Assembly: GCF_030035675.1 (NCBI RefSeq)
Contig: NC_084481.1
Coordinates: forward strand, 119,191,517 to 119,255,516
Direction: 5' to 3'
DNA length: 64,000 bases
DNA from: Rhineura floridana
Lineage: Eukaryota; Chordata; Lepidosauria; Squamata; Rhineuridae
The notes under the pieces were generated by a model that had not been told where the DNA came from, searched no databases, and saw only the letters and a list, made by a program, of their open reading frames with translations. This document shows, one piece after another, positions 1-12,289 of this stretch (position 1 is the first letter of the stretch; every line of letters starts with the position of its first letter). The position numbers and the translations under genes are program-made.

Positions 1-59
1 GGAATTGAAAGCTAAGGATAGGGTGTGAAGGGTGCTGCATTGCTAATGTCTATTATATT

Positions 60-229
60 ATTTTTAAACTAGTTTGAACTCTTTTAGCTATATGTGTGTA
101 TGGTTTTAATATTGGAAATAGTTTAATCTTATTTTAATGTAGATTTTGTATGTTTTTAATTATATGTATTTTTTATCTGGAAGCCGCCATGAGTTCCAGT
201 TTTGGAAAAATGGCGTGGTATAAATAAAG

Positions 230-264
<35 letters not shown>

Positions 265-273
265 AATAATAAT
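60..273 (+). repeat. LINE 3' tail ending in a (CAA)n/(AAT)n microsatellite
   Basis: A T-rich stretch leads into a degenerate copy of the 'aagccgcc...ggcgtggtataaataaa' tail typical of squamate L2/CR1-like 3' ends. A CAA run (231-262) and an AAT run (to 273) follow. This is an old remnant. Confidence 0.55.
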
Positions 274-335
274 AGAGACCGCAGCATTAGTGAAACGCCA
301 TAAAGCAAAACACCGTAAAGCGGGGCCCTACTGTA
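274..335 (+). mobile_element. Tigger-like MITE, 3' end only
   Basis: The stretch ends GGGCCCTACTG followed by TA, the same terminus as the complete copy at 16804-17029, and shares the 'gcattagtg..aacgcc..taaagc' interior. Only the right end remains, abutting the microsatellite. Confidence 0.7.
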
Positions 336-404
336 CTCCAAAACATCAATGAGGACCTAGATTCACTTTGGATGATTCCTACATTTCTCCAAATTAGCCC
401 AATG

Positions 405-478
405 CAGTTCAAGCCCCAGCTCCTGCTGGGAGGAAGGGCGGAATACAAATTTTAAAAATAAATAATAAATAAATAAGA
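405..478 (+). repeat. LINE 3' tail fragment
   Basis: It holds 'ctgctgggaggaagggcgga', then 'atacaaat', then an AAATAAATAA tail. This is the generic 3' end of squamate L2/CR1-type LINEs. Confidence 0.55.
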
Positions 479-494
479 TATAGCCAAATCTAAT

Positions 495-825
495 GCACAC
501 ATCTGGTATTGTGGCCATATTAGACTGGAGACAAATCTGTTTCTGTAGAAGCTTCTTCTTGGGTTCTCTTTCTGCTTTGCCTCTGTATTTTAAGGAAAAT
601 TAACATATGGCTGGAAATGACCTTAGAAGCTTGAACTATTTCCTCATGCCCTTCACCAGTCAAAAGGTCTCCAAGATGTTCTGTCTTCAGTTCCACAACA
701 CTGACATCCAAGAGCAAGTGTTGGGCAAGAGCACTTCCAAGTGACCTTAATTTTATCACTAGTTTTTGTCGTTCAGCTGCCACCTGACTCAACTGATTTA
801 TCTTATATTCCTCTCCTTTCCCACA
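495..825 (-). pseudogene. Unassigned coding-like fragment inside PDE3B intron 1
   Basis: The minus strand is open for about 105 codons between stops, and its composition looks like a helical/coiled-coil protein (segments such as QVAAERQKLVIKLRSLG, LLLDVSVVELKTEHLGDLL and HEEIVQASKVISSHM). There is no in-frame ATG near its beginning. I do not recognise the family. It could be a processed-pseudogene piece, a piece of an unknown transposon, or chance. It is not a PDE3B exon that I know. Confidence 0.25.
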
Positions 826-2084
826 CCATTATGGGTACCCTATCCCAGAGGAGGGCAGACTTCAGGCTCGCAAGAACTACTTTGATTTTTTTACTAGAAC
901 CCCAAGGTCTACCAACCAGAGGCTAGAACAAACTACATTACTTAGAATTAAAGAATACTAAGCCCAGAAATTTGTTTTGAGTATCAGAGCTCACAGTCCT
1001 TCCAAACAGGAGTCCATCCTGGTTACTCTAAGCATTCTTCATTTCTAAAGTGTAATTTATGGTGGACACTACTTTGTTCTTTTGGGGAAAAGACCAGAGC
1101 TCAGTGCTAAGAATATCTGATTTACATGCAGAAGGTCCAAGGTTATGCAAAAACCAGTTTGTTGGGAAGGAGACGAAGAAGCTTTGAGCAGTTTGACTCT
1201 TTCCTTATACTTTCTGGGCCCACTGAACTATAAATCATCCAGCTCACACAATGCAGCAGGCCACCACTGACAGGTTGATCTCATTATTTAAACAACTGGG
1301 AGTCAAGATCTTTGCCAATCTATTTCCAATTTACCCAGAAATCACTACCAGATCTACCTTCTGCCCACCCCTAGAAATTCCTCTAAATGTCCATGACTAC
1401 AATATATTTTCAAGTACAAGGAAGATGGTAGGACACGGAGAAGTATCTGTGACGCTGATCTATGAAGACAAGAGAGTCTTGTGTATGCTCAGCATTCCAG
1501 GGTTGAGCCTAGACACCACACTACCCTAAAAACAAGAACGAAGGCTCAGCTTTGAACATAAGATGACCCTTACTAGATCAAGTGAGTTGTACTCACTTTT
1601 TCTCTATCTCTAATGATCCAAAATGTGAGTAAGGTAAATTCACATGCTTTATGTATACTCAAACTACTGACTGTTATGTGGAATGGGCAAAGCAGCAAGA
1701 AAGTATACTGCAAAGCAATGGAAATTAGAACAGGCCTACAAAAATATGCTATTAGAAGCCGGTAGTACATAACTGTGACTAGATAATCACTGAATATTTT
1801 AATATAGCACATGTGTCTTTATGCATGTATTTCCATCTTAAATGCTTCAATTTTATAGGACAGGAAGAGAGATGGGACTTCACTATTCTATACAAGCACC
1901 AGTCCTGCTGAATCAAGCCAAAGGCCCATCATCCTATTCTCACAGTGGCCAACTAGATGCTTATGAGAAGTTTGCAAGATAAGGCTCCATCAGGCTACAG
2001 AAGAGGGACAGAGATGGGACTACAGGGCCTCTCCATCTGCTCTACTGAAAAACCAGCAACTTTTAGCTTTTCTTCTCCTTTAAA

Positions 2085-2290
2085 TCTTTCCATTCCGGCT
2101 GATCATTACAAGAATTCTGTAACTACGAACCAGTGTTTCAGTTTGCTTTTGCCTCCTCCCTCACAATCCATTTTTCTTTTGTGTTGTGTTAGCCTGAGGG
2201 CAGAGACTGCCTTATCACTGATATTTGTAAGCCACTCTGGGAACCTATTTTGGCTGAAGAGCATAATAAAAATGCTTTAAATAAATAAAT
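2085..2290 (+). repeat. SINE/LINE-tail family, copy 1
   Basis: It shares layout and words with 49260-49440: 'ccattccggctgat', 'cagtttgcttttgcctcc', 'gtgttgtgttagcctgagg', then 'gccactctggga' and 'tttggctgaagagc', ending with an AAATAAATAAAT tail. The two copies are diverged. Confidence 0.5.
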
Positions 2291-2999
2291 TTGTATCACT
2301 GGGTTAGTACCATATTGGGGTTATCTCTAAAGAACATTAGCACACTGCTGAGTCATTGGAGAAGGCAACATTCTGTTTTCATCTTGCTGATTGTAAAAGA
2401 CACATTAATGGGGAACATTACTGTACAACATTCCTGGCTTATGGGAAACTAATTTATTTCAGCATGGGGAGAAAGAAGTAATTGGTCCATGGATTAAAGT
2501 ACATTGGCCAGGCTTAACATGCTTGTTACTTGTTACTTGGCATTAATTAAACAGAACATTGGGGAAACAAGATAGCATAAAGTATTTGTAAAGTAGCTTC
2601 TACAGTGCCACAATACTTTTGCTTGACACAACAAAGCAGCACTGCTAATCTTCTGGAATTTGTCTTTAGGGTGGGAAGGCAGAGCAATCATAAGTCCTGG
2701 CTAGAGAGCAGGAGGCCAAAGTGGAACAGGAGAGCAACCGCCATGCTCCACATCTGCTACTTGCTACTTGCATCAGCCAGAGCAGAAAGTGGAGGTGTTC
2801 CCTTCTTTTTTCCCCCCTACATCAGCTCAGAGGATTTGCAAGACTTTGGATCCATCACATCCAAAGCCACCAGTGCCCTGTGCTGAAACATCCCATGTCA
2901 GAGCTTTTTGGGAGGTGACCAGTGGCAAAACCAGGAATCTCTGCAGCTGCAGAGCCATCCCCACTAGCGGAGGCAGATGGAGAGTTGAAAATGGAAATG

Positions 3000-3512
3000 G
3001 ACCGCCTTCAAGTCGATCCCGACTTACGGCGACCCTATGAATAGGGTTTTCATGGTAAGAGGTATCCAGAGGGGGTTTACCATTGCCTTCCTCTGTGGCT
3101 GAGAGGTAGTGACTGGCCCAAGGTCCAGGGGCATCACTACCAGGGTGTGGGGGGTGCGGATCGCACCCGGGTGACACCATGAGGGGGGTGACACCCAGAG
3201 CCGCACCCCCTGCACTCCCACTAGTGACACCGCTGCCCCCCGGCACCCAGTCTGGTGCGCGCCAAAAGCAGGTGCCTGCTCGCTGGCAGTGAAGCCTGGA
3301 CAGGCCTTCCACCATCAGCGTGGAGCACAGTGAGCCCGCGAGAGAGAGAGACCAACCACCCCTGTCCATGCCCCTGGGAGGGCACGCGCCGGAGGTTCAC
3401 CCCCCCCTCGCACTCCCGCCGCTGCCAAGGTCACCCAGTGAGCTTCATGGCTGTGTGGGGATTCAAACCCTGGCCTCCCAGGTCATAGTCCAACACCTTA
3501 ACCACTATACTT
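3000..3512 (-). repeat. tRNA-derived SINE (minus), split by a hAT MITE
   Basis: In reverse orientation this matches the plus-strand SINE at 15730-15945. A tRNA-like head (box B equivalent GGTTTGAATCCCC, here diverged) lies at the right end. The body reads 'aggcaatggtaaaccccctc' in sense, and the tail 'accatgaaaaccctattcat' lies at the left end. Its two parts are 3000-3125 and 3425-3512, separated by the insertion described next. Confidence 0.75.
3126..3424. mobile_element. hAT-type MITE, 299 bp, GC-rich, inserted in a SINE
   Basis: It starts CAGGGGC and ends GCCGCTG (inverse CAGCGGC), and is flanked on both sides by the 8-bp target duplication CCAAGGTC (3118-3125 and 3425-3432). Removing it rejoins a continuous SINE. 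The inside is very GC-rich ('ggggtgcggatcgcacccgg'), which creates several long chance reading frames. It has no coding capacity of its own. Confidence 0.8.
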
Positions 3513-3752
3513 TATTCCAATTCTCTCCAGTGGCAGGATAAGGGGTTAGGATTGCACTGTAAGTTCTTAGCAAGCAATAATAAATACAGGCTAAAAACAA
3601 CCATTATGCCTTCTATTCAGACAGCAAGAGATGGACATTTCAAGTTCAAGATGCTGAAACACACAAATTGTTCTAGAGAAGTCAAATAAAGCACTCATAT
3701 TTAAAATTAGGCCCTCATTAACACCATAATATTTTAAATTAATGTTGTACAT

Positions 3753-4098
3753 CAGTGGTTCCCATATTTTCTCTCCCAATGGCCACTTGAAAATTGTTGA
3801 GGGTCTTGGCAGACCACTTAATGATTTTTTTCTGCCTATTGTAGGATGTGTAATGCACTGCGCTAGATGCTTATAATTTTTAATTGCATTTTATTGCTTC
3901 TTTTATTACATAGAAATAAATTGTATATCATTCAAATTGTAATAGTTTCAGAAATAAAAAGCAATAAAATACAACTAAAAATTAATATTAATTAAAAATA
4001 TTTAATAAAAATAAAAATTAATACACACATGCCACAGACCACCCAAATAAAATTTGCAGACCACTAGTGGTCCATGGACCACAGTTTGGGGACCCCTC
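3753..4098. mobile_element. hAT-type MITE, 346 bp (CAGTGGTTCCCA family), copy 1
   Basis: The ends are CAGTGGTTCCCATA and GTTTGGGGACCCCTC, with an exact 8-bp duplication TTGTACAT (3745-3752 and 4099-4106). The interior is AT-rich. It is the same family as 38007-38348. Confidence 0.85.
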
Positions 4099-4639
4099 TT
4101 GTACATCATGGTAACTTCCATTTTTAAAAATACTAAGGCCCCAGCTTGTCAAGCTGCCCTCAGGTGTGTTGTCCCTGTCTGATGCCTATGTATGCACTAA
4201 ATGTTAAGGAAACAAATCATTCTTGGATTAGCTTTCTTAACTGAAATGCAAGTTTGTTGCTAAATGTAACTTTCCCCAAGCTTAGGTTCATGAGACGCCT
4301 TTCATGTCTTTTCTGGCTGTGATTAGCTTTCACATCCTGACGGCTCCTGACTGATGAAATTCCCATGACCTGCCAATATTCCCCCTTCCTGATCACACTG
4401 GAAAAAGGGAGACTATTTACTGTTATGTTATCTCTCATGTGGCATCAGGGAGATGTTCTTGCTATGAGCAATTATTATGCTGATATTATAAAAATCCACC
4501 CTAGGAGTGAATTATTTATAAATGTTTTATTTACTTTCTTTTGGTTACCTCTTATTTTTTTCAACTCTCTTATACAGATCTTAAATAAGCCTTCTAATCT
4601 GACACTAAGATGAAATGAATGTCTTGCCTAGCCCAAAGG

Positions 4640-5225
4640 ATCTACCCCACCCATGTGCCTATTTATTTATTATGTGCACTTATAGCCCACCCTTCACCAA
4701 ATGGCCCCACGATGGGTTACAAAAATGTTGAAATCAAAACAAATGCACTGTACATTAAAAAAATCACAAAATAAAACCACAAAACAATCATGATAAAATA
4801 ACAGAACATCAGCCCAGAATAGCACTACAGGAAGAGGGGAAACATGCACTCAACTGAAGACCTGAGTAAAGAGGTGCATCTTGACCATTCACTGAAAAGC
4901 ATATAATGATGGTGCAAGACATACCTCAGAGGGGATGTTATTCTATGATCTAGGGGCTGCCACAGAGAAGTACGTCTCACATGCCATCACCTTTTAAAAC
5001 ACAGAGGATGGTGGTACTGACAACAGGGCCCCCTTTACTGATCTTAACATCCAGGCAAGTCAATGTTGGACGAAGTAACCCTGCAGATATTTGGGGCTTC
5101 AAATAGTTTAGGGTTCTTTAAGTCAGGGTTAACACCATAAATTGGGTTCGGTAGCGAACTGGAAACCAGTGCAGATCTTTTAAGACCTGGTCCATACTAC
5201 TGTCTTAGAAGGAGAGATAAGGAAA
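4640..5225 (-). repeat. L2/CR1-type LINE 3' end, minus orientation
   Basis: It runs from 'tatttatttattatgtgcac' and 'agcccacccttca' through 'ggttacaaaa' into 'aagaggtgcatcttgacc' and 'ggggatgttattctatgatc'. This is the reversed LINE tail that recurs at 11660, 17500, 36110 and 54540. It is strongly diverged. Confidence 0.55.
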
Positions 5226-8200
5226 TCATTTAAGAGGCTCATTGAAAGTTCCCTCTGAGGTAAACAAAAATCACAAGCTGTGGCTTCTTCCTCACCCAGA
5301 CTTAGGTGTTTAAAAAGGAAGAAGTGGTGGTAGATATTCATGAGCAAAATAACCAAATGTGCTCCAGCCAAATCTGCCTCACAGAATGGGGCAGAAGGAT
5401 CAGATTTCTGTGACACATGCTTAACCACTTTGCTGTATTTGATGCTACTAACACCTACACATGTGGGTTTTTACAAGATAAGTTAATGGCATCTCAAATA
5501 AGTTGTAACAGTGGCAGAATATCACTGAATTGTTAACTTTTTTACTATTTTAAGAAAATATTAATAACCCCATTTCTTATCTCCAGATTATCCAAAGCTT
5601 ATTACTTACTCCCATTAACATCAGTTTCATACAAAGCACAAAAAGGAGTGTTATATCATAATTACATAATTTACACTTTTCTTATGTGGCAGCAAAAGAA
5701 GTACGATTCATGAATGAGATATGCTTCCTGTTTTGACATGGCTGGTGTGACATTAGAAAAAAAGTAACTTGCATTACGGAGACAAACAAGCAATTTCCTC
5801 TCTGAAACTTGCACATCTCTTCCATGAAAGTTCTTTTCCAAAGGTTCCACCAGATACATGAGAAGAACTGAAATCCCATTTCACTTCCTTTATTATCAAG
5901 AAAATATGCAAAGCTGTTCTTACTGCTGTGCTTCATGTATGTAAACAAATACTTTTAGGGCAAACTTTCAGTATTCAAGAAGCTTACATATAATTTAATG
6001 GTATATTCTTAATGGTATTTAATCTTAACGGTCTTAACTTAATGGTATATTCTTGCCCAAATTGATTAAATAATATATGTTGGTTTCCTGGTTGTATGAC
6101 TTGTGTTTTAGAACTGGCATCACAGAATTGCAAGGCACCACAATTATGCACCAATTATGCAATTTTAAAGAAAGTCTCAAGATCTAATGCTATATTGAGT
6201 AATGGACTGAATTTTTTGCATTTCTACTACATGCTCCTCAATCAAAGATTCTAATTTGTGTTTTTTCTAAAACTAAACATTCCCGTGTTGTATTTACGAA
6301 CCAAACACTTAAATCTTCAAATAAATTAACTCTGATTTAGACTGCAATCCTATATTCTTTTATCTATGAGTAAGCCCCACTGAATTTAATGGGACTTATT
6401 CTGAGCAGACATGCATAGGATTAAAAACAGTGTACTGATTTAAAAAACAGAAAATTAGGAAGAGCTATTAAGATTCATCATATGTATATAATATGTTAAA
6501 TGGATTTTTAAAACATGCTTGAATCTTCATTCAGAGATGAAAGGGGGCATACTTTTTTTAAAAAAATTACTATGTAAAACTAGTTTAGCATAAACTCCAA
6601 GCATAATACAGCCATGATTTGAATACTGAGGTAATGGGCTACAGTAAGAGTTACCAATTGATATACAGTAGTTATTAATTCCTTTTGACTAATATGCACT
6701 GGCTTTTTAATGCTTAAAACAATCTAAAGAGAAAGGACTAAATGTTAAAAACATGTGGTTGTAAGTCCATTAAGTTTTATTCAAAGTAAACCCGTTGAAA
6801 TTAATGAACCTAAGTTAGTCATGTCTATTAACTTCAATGGGTGTACTCTGAGTAGGACCAGCATTGACTACCACCTGTGCATTTTCCTCTACTTGAGATA
6901 TTTTACACTTTAAAAAATGGAAATATAGCCTACTATAAATTTGTTTCTGAAATGCCTACCAATAGTCCTCTGCTCTATAATAAATATAAAGATGAAAGAA
7001 TTTCAGTTCACTTTTATTAATTTAAAATAAAAATACCATGTATATTTCCTTTATCACAGTAAATATGAACAAGCTTTCAAACTAAAAAGTAACTTTTAAA
7101 CTGTGTTCTAGAACAGTTTACTCGAGACACACACTACTTAAGATTTTTTTTATCAAAAATGTAATCACATTACAATAAAACAAACTGAGCAGTAATACAG
7201 TCCATTTCTAACTTCAACCACATCCATGTGCTTTTTCACATTTTCACACAAAAGTTCAGTATAGAAAAGTTTGGTATTTGAGAACAACCCAACTATACAT
7301 GTTTATTCAGAAGCCAACCCCAATGAATTCAATAGGACTTACTCCCAAATAAAATTGCATCCTCAAGGTGCAAGTTAATAGACAATCTTCCTGATGGAAC
7401 ATAAGGTGAAGCCAGTTCAATGGAAACTCTTTGAACACTTTCTTAATTTGGTACTGGTCAATTATTGTGTTATGGTCAATTTTGCTAATTATGAGAATGT
7501 CCCATAATAGCTGTCAACACTAAATTTTTTCCAGCATCTAGCTTTCCATTTGGAGTACTTGCATTCTGCTGATGTAAAATGTGTTATGACCAAGGTGAAT
7601 TATGGATCAATAGAACAATTTTGTGCCCACTAATAATCCCTTCAAGTGCAAGTCAAGCTGACAAAGGTGGCTTGATTAAATCACACACAAATACACTACA
7701 TATTCCAGAAGCTTCCTATGGCACTACAGCCAGTAAGTGCTTTGTGTCCCTTTAGAGTGAATTTCAGCTTTTCAGAGTTCAAATATCCCCAGCTTAACAT
7801 CTTAAAACTATCCTCTTGTACTGATAAAGGTCTCTCAATTCCTCTACTTTTTGTTTTTCTTGCAATCTTATGAAACCTTTATTAGTCCTTTATGTTATCA
7901 AAGCATGACAGGTTGCCTCTCAAATTTTTGTTAACATGCTCCTTTGTTTTTTTAGTAAGTGGAGCTTGTCCAGATTACTGGGTATTGAATAACTAAAATG
8001 ATAAGCAATGCTGCACAAGAAGCACTGAACAAACTGCCTTTGTTGGCAAAAGAGTTCTGTTTACATGTTTACACTACATTTTCCCATCTATTATGGGGGC
8101 TTATATATCACTACCTGGCTAGTTCCAAAAGCTCCACCTTTGTGTGGAAATTCAACTGCCATTCTGGAAGTTTGCAACTCATCAATCTTCATTACTGTAT

Positions 8201-8672
8201 CAGTATCTGGCCCAATAAAATAAATCACTTCACCAGATTTGATTTTATGGTCCTTTGTAACTGAGCGTGAAGCATGCAATTTTCAAAAAGGGGTAAGAAG
8301 AAATATACCAGGAAATTCAGCAAATAGCCCTGGAGCACCTGAAAAGCCAACATGAAAGCATGCAGGACTTTTGTTTTTTCTTTCAAGGGCTACCCTTGTG
8401 GAAGTTTATATCAGGAAACTGGGGTCTAACGATTCAGTTCTAGAGAGTACACAGTACAGACCAAATCAAACGTACATAACGCTGACTTTTAAGGAAAACC
8501 TAACCGTTTGTTGGACACACTCAACACAGAGCGGCCTGAGCGCCTAACGTGACACCAGAGATCTTCTTTTACCGCATCACTGTGGATTGCCGGATGCTCG
8601 CGTTCCTTGCTTAGACCAAAGTTTTCTTTTAGAGAAGTTAATTCTTCATCTCCCTCCCAGAGGAAGCCTTAC

Positions 8673-9656
8673 CTGTTCTCTGGAAATGCAAGGCAAAGAG
8701 GGTCTCCTGGACATTTTGCAGCTGCCATAATAACTGGTGGAAGTCTCCCCCAAAGATACGCAGCTGGATCTCCTCCTGGGTCGGATCACTGGCACTTTCT
8801 CCTCCGCTATGCTGCTCAGCGGCTTCGGGTGAGGATACTGGTGATGCTGCTGCGGTCCCCGGCCGGGCGAGTAGCAAGAAGAGAAGCAGCGCTCCCCGCT
8901 CAGCAGCGCCACCAGGCAACCCGCTACCCCGACAAAGCCGGACAGCAACGGTCTCAGGGCCGGGGGCAGGGGGCCCAGACTAGTGAGCGACACGAGCCAC
9001 ACGAGACTGGAGAAAACCAAAACCAGGAGGCTCCTGCCAAGTTTGAGGCTGCGCGGCAAGAGGGTCAGCCCAGCCACAGCGGTCAGCGTAGCCAGCAGCC
9101 GCCCCGCCACCATCTGCAGTTCGACCGGCGGGGGCTGGAGGGCGCCCTTCTCAGGCTCCTCTCGGCGGGGCAGCAGGAGCCACTGCAGCGCCACCAAGTC
9201 CCCCGCGTAGCAACACACCGGCAGCGCCAGGAGCCACCAGAGGCCGCCGGGCTCGTCCCGGGCCAAGTAGCAGGTGAGGAAGAAAAAGGCGCAGGCGAGG
9301 CTAAAGAGGGGGCTGAGACACTGACACAGCCCGAGGAGGAGTAACAGCCCTGCCGCCTCGCGGGAATTCCCAGCCGCCGCCGCCCTTTCACTGTCTCCCC
9401 AGTACAGCCAGCACCAGAGGAGCGCTAAAGTAGCACCCAGGGCGCTCAGAGCGAATGAGAGAGCCCCCCGGGAAGCGACTGGGAGCAGCGAAAAGAAGCC
9501 CAGCGGCGGGCTCTGCGGCAAGGGGGTCGCGCAGCCCTTCACGTAACCGTTCCTGGGCTCGGGGTGAGCGGCGCTGTCCGGAGGCGGGCTAGCAAGTTTG
9601 TTGTGCCTGTGGTGAGGAAGGGAGAAAGAGGCGGCGGCTTCTTTCTCTTCCTTCAT
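8673..9656 (-). CDS. PDE3B: PDE3B coding exon 1 (cGMP-inhibited 3',5'-cyclic phosphodiesterase 3B, N-terminal membrane part)
   Basis: The exon encodes 328 residues, from an ATG at 9656 to a donor CAG|GTAAGG whose exon edge is 8673 (phase 0). PDE3B hydrolyses cAMP at ER, plasma-membrane and lipid-droplet surfaces and mediates insulin's anti-lipolytic signal. The catalytic domain is encoded by later exons outside the window. The match to mammalian PDE3B runs through NGYVK near the start, LSPLFSLACAFFFLTC, LPPALRPLLSG and a near-identical C-terminal stretch with EEKVPVIRPRRRSSCVSLGE and RRPSLPCISREQ. Several hydrophobic segments (about residues 50-75, 95-130, 140-160, 180-235 and 240-255) fit the family's multi-pass N-terminal region. 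RRRSS and RRPSLP are the known Akt/PKA and 14-3-3 regulatory sites. The first 35 residues are poorly conserved, so the exact start is inferred from the first in-frame ATG. The frame continues only into intron sequence. Confidence 0.95.
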
Positions 9657-10170
9657 GGTGGTCGCGCGGGAGCAGACGGGCAGGGAGAGGGGTCGTCAGC
9701 TTCTCTTCCCTCTCGGCTTTGTCTTACTCATCTTTTTCAAAAGAAAGGCACGCGGAGAAGAACAGCAATAACGGGCTCCCCTCCCCGTGCACAAACTGCG
9801 GCGGCAGAGAGTCCGGACTCGGAGCATGGTGGGTAAAAGGGGGGGGAAGGGAGGGAGAGAAAGAAAGGTAAAAGTATCTCTTTCTCCCTCCCTCTCTGCG
9901 CTCCCTCAGAGAGCTCACTGTCGCCTCCCAGAGCTCAGCGACTGTAAGCGTCCGTTCGCGCGCTTACAGGCGAACCTGGGGGAAGTATTTGAGAAATACC
10001 GACGATTAGGAGGATTCAGTGTTTTAACTAATTTTTGTCCCGCCGCCCCTCCGGAGCCTCCGCGTACGTGTCGGAGTAAGTACAGAAGGACAGGCCAAGC
10101 ACAGAATCCCAAAGGACAGTTGGATCCTAACGGTCGGGAAGGGAATGGGCGGGGGGGGGCGTTGGAGGGA
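8740..10170 (-). promoter_or_regulatory. PDE3B: CpG-rich PDE3B exon 1 and promoter block
   Basis: This GC- and CpG-rich stretch covers exon 1 and roughly 500 bases upstream of the ATG, in sharp contrast to the AT-rich flanks. It holds runs of GGAGGGAGAGAAAG type and several CGCG-rich clusters (9940-10080). It probably contains the PDE3B start site and 5' UTR, but the transcription start cannot be placed from sequence alone. Confidence 0.7.
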
Positions 10171-11167
10171 AGAAAATGTTTAACTGCGCCATCCTGTACA
10201 TATCTACTTAGAGTTAGTAAAGCTGCAGTCCTAACCCCACTTACCCACTGAATTCCATAGGACTTTCTTCTGAGTAGACATGGTTTAGACTACGCTGTTA
10301 GTCCCACTGAGTTCGTTGGAGCATACTCCAGGGGAGGGGGTATATGATTGCAGCCTTAGTGTCAGAGCTGTGACAAATTTTCACTGTTGGATGCTGCTAT
10401 GGGACTGTGTATACCTTGTTGCTGGATTTCCTTCCAGCACCTTTTCTTTTTTTATTATTTGTGACTTATTAATTTATTGTTTTGCCTCTTTCTCTTAGTG
10501 TTGGCACTGGGACAAACTGAAGATCTTACTATGAAAAATAATTGATTAAAAATAGATTTTAGATTAGCACCCCATTAAAACATTTTCTTGACGTAACTGG
10601 TAAAAGGTCATTTTCACCATCCCATTCCATCTCCAAATCGAATGTAAAGCCCAATAAATGATTGGGATTTAAGAATGTTTAGGTCCACGTAGGTCCGCAT
10701 AGCAAATCTAGAGTTCACTCACCATAAAAAGATAATTTCCATCAAATTGTAATAATTTTCTACTTTTATGGATGGATAATCATGTTGCACCTTATACAAT
10801 GCATAAGTTATTTTCTCTTTTTGTGCTACCTGCTCTTTCCCTATTATTATTAATAAAAATAATAAAAATAAAAATAATAAAAAATGTACTACCCATCCAC
10901 CCTTAACCAGTAGATCTCAGGGCTGGTTACAACAGTTTAGTCTCTTGTAGGGAGACTAATTTGCTTTGAAGCAAATGGTTTATTTTAAGCACCATACTTG
11001 TCAGGTCAGGAAACTCTCCTCTCTGAAGATCTGACCATGTCAACCCATGAGTAGGAAGGCTTAAGTCTTCTATAGATAGGGACTCCTGGAAGAACCTCCT
11101 GCTAACTGCCACAGGAGACCCTGAGATACCTCACCATGCTAGCTGCAGGATTCTGCATCCTCTGTGG

Positions 11168-11289
11168 CAGGAGTGGGGAACCTTTGGCCCTCCAGATGTA
11201 ACTGAACTATGACACCCTTCAGCCCCAGCAAGCCTGGCCAATGTGAGTTGTCATTCAGCAAGGGGAGGGCCAAAGGTTCCCCACACCTG
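11168..11289. mobile_element. hAT-type palindromic MITE (GTGGGGAACCTTTGGCCC family)
   Basis: The left end CAGGAGTGGGGAACC mirrors the right end GGTTCCCCACACCTG. The flanks CTCTGTGG and TTCTATGG match at 6 of 8 positions, consistent with an aged 8-bp duplication. Relatives lie at 34228-34360, 40680-40815, 41755-41870, 46497-46620 and 59672-59803. Confidence 0.7.
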
Positions 11290-11654
11290 TTCTATGGCAA
11301 AACAGCATCAGAGTGCTGGGCTGGGAAGAGAGGGATCTTGCAAAGGGTACCTAGTCCTGACCCTGAAAAGAGACCTCTTCTTCCTCTTGCACACTGCCAT
11401 TGGTAGCAGGGTCAGAGGTGATCAGGAACCAGGAAGGAATCCTAACAATGGTGACACCCAAGAGAAAGAAGAGGCACTTTTGCAACGTCAGAAAAAGATG
11501 CCTTTGGAAGGTATTGATTTGGTTGGGTGGGCCTGATTTGACCTGCAGTTTTGCCACACCTGCTCTGTACCTTGTCTCAGATGCTGAGCAGAAGAATCAG
11601 GGTCAGAGAACCAATATGAAAATCAAAAGGAGATTATTAGCCACCTAATTGAGC

Positions 11655-11900
11655 AGAATGTATTCATTTATTAAGATGTTTATATATTGCCCTTTGCCAA
11701 AAGGCCACTGGGCAGTTTATAACATAACACTGCAACAGTACAAGAATAATTATTTCAATGCATTTCATAATAAGCAGCCGTATCAAACAGTTTATAACAT
11801 TCATTCCATCATAGTTCCTCTCATCCAAAAGCCTGCTAGAAGAGGTGTGTCTTTACTAGTTTGCTAAAAGAATACAGTGGTGCAGCTAGGCACACCTCAG
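11655..11900 (-). repeat. LINE 3' tail, minus orientation
   Basis: It begins 'tttattaagatgtttatata' and 'gccctttgccaaaaggccac', and runs through 'cagtttataacat' into 'agaggtgtgtctttac'. This is a reversed L2/CR1-type tail. Confidence 0.5.
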
Positions 11901-12289
11901 TGAGGGAGAGCTTTCTATATATATGGAGCTGCCAACAAAAGGCCCACCAGCCCCAGTGCTACACAGTTCATCCTGCATGGGAACCACCAGTTAGCCTTCA
12001 TCCACTGACCTCAGGCAGGTTGGTATGTGACCGGCATTCTTGTTTGTCTCCCAGTTTCTCACCCTGGGAGATTTGTCACTCCCCTGCCTCTCAATTGGGG
12101 TCCTTTCACCATCTGTCTGACATTGTCAGGGGACTACTTCACCCACGCCTAGTGGGGACCCAAACCATGGCAAATGGCCTTCAGGCCATGCTTGTGGGCT
12201 TCACATAAACAACTGGCTGGCCAGTGTTAGGTACAAGATGCTGGACTGGATTAACCTTTGGGCTGATAGGATTTTCTTGAAGACCATCC

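Larger units (their letters stand above)
1..8672 (-). other. PDE3B: PDE3B intron 1 (partial)
   Basis: This sequence lies downstream of exon 1 on the minus strand. No segment matches PDE3B exon 2 (expected to begin with a MILWDWDLKQWYK-like sequence), so intron 1 extends past the window edge, as in other vertebrates where it is very long. It is AT-rich and holds SINE, MITE and LINE remnants listed separately. The stretches 900-2090, 2300-2990 and 5230-8590 have no gene that I can recognise. Confidence 0.75.

Noticed and set aside
1251-1529. 92-codon plus-strand frame starting MQQATTDRLIS
   Set aside because: It has no recognisable domain, splice support or conservation evidence. Chance is likely.
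2827-3369. 180-codon minus-strand frame
   Set aside because: It runs through a SINE and the GC-rich hAT MITE. It has no protein-like motifs.
8607-9344. 245-codon plus-strand frame
   Set aside because: It is antisense to PDE3B exon 1, a by-product of GC-rich coding sequence with no family resemblance.
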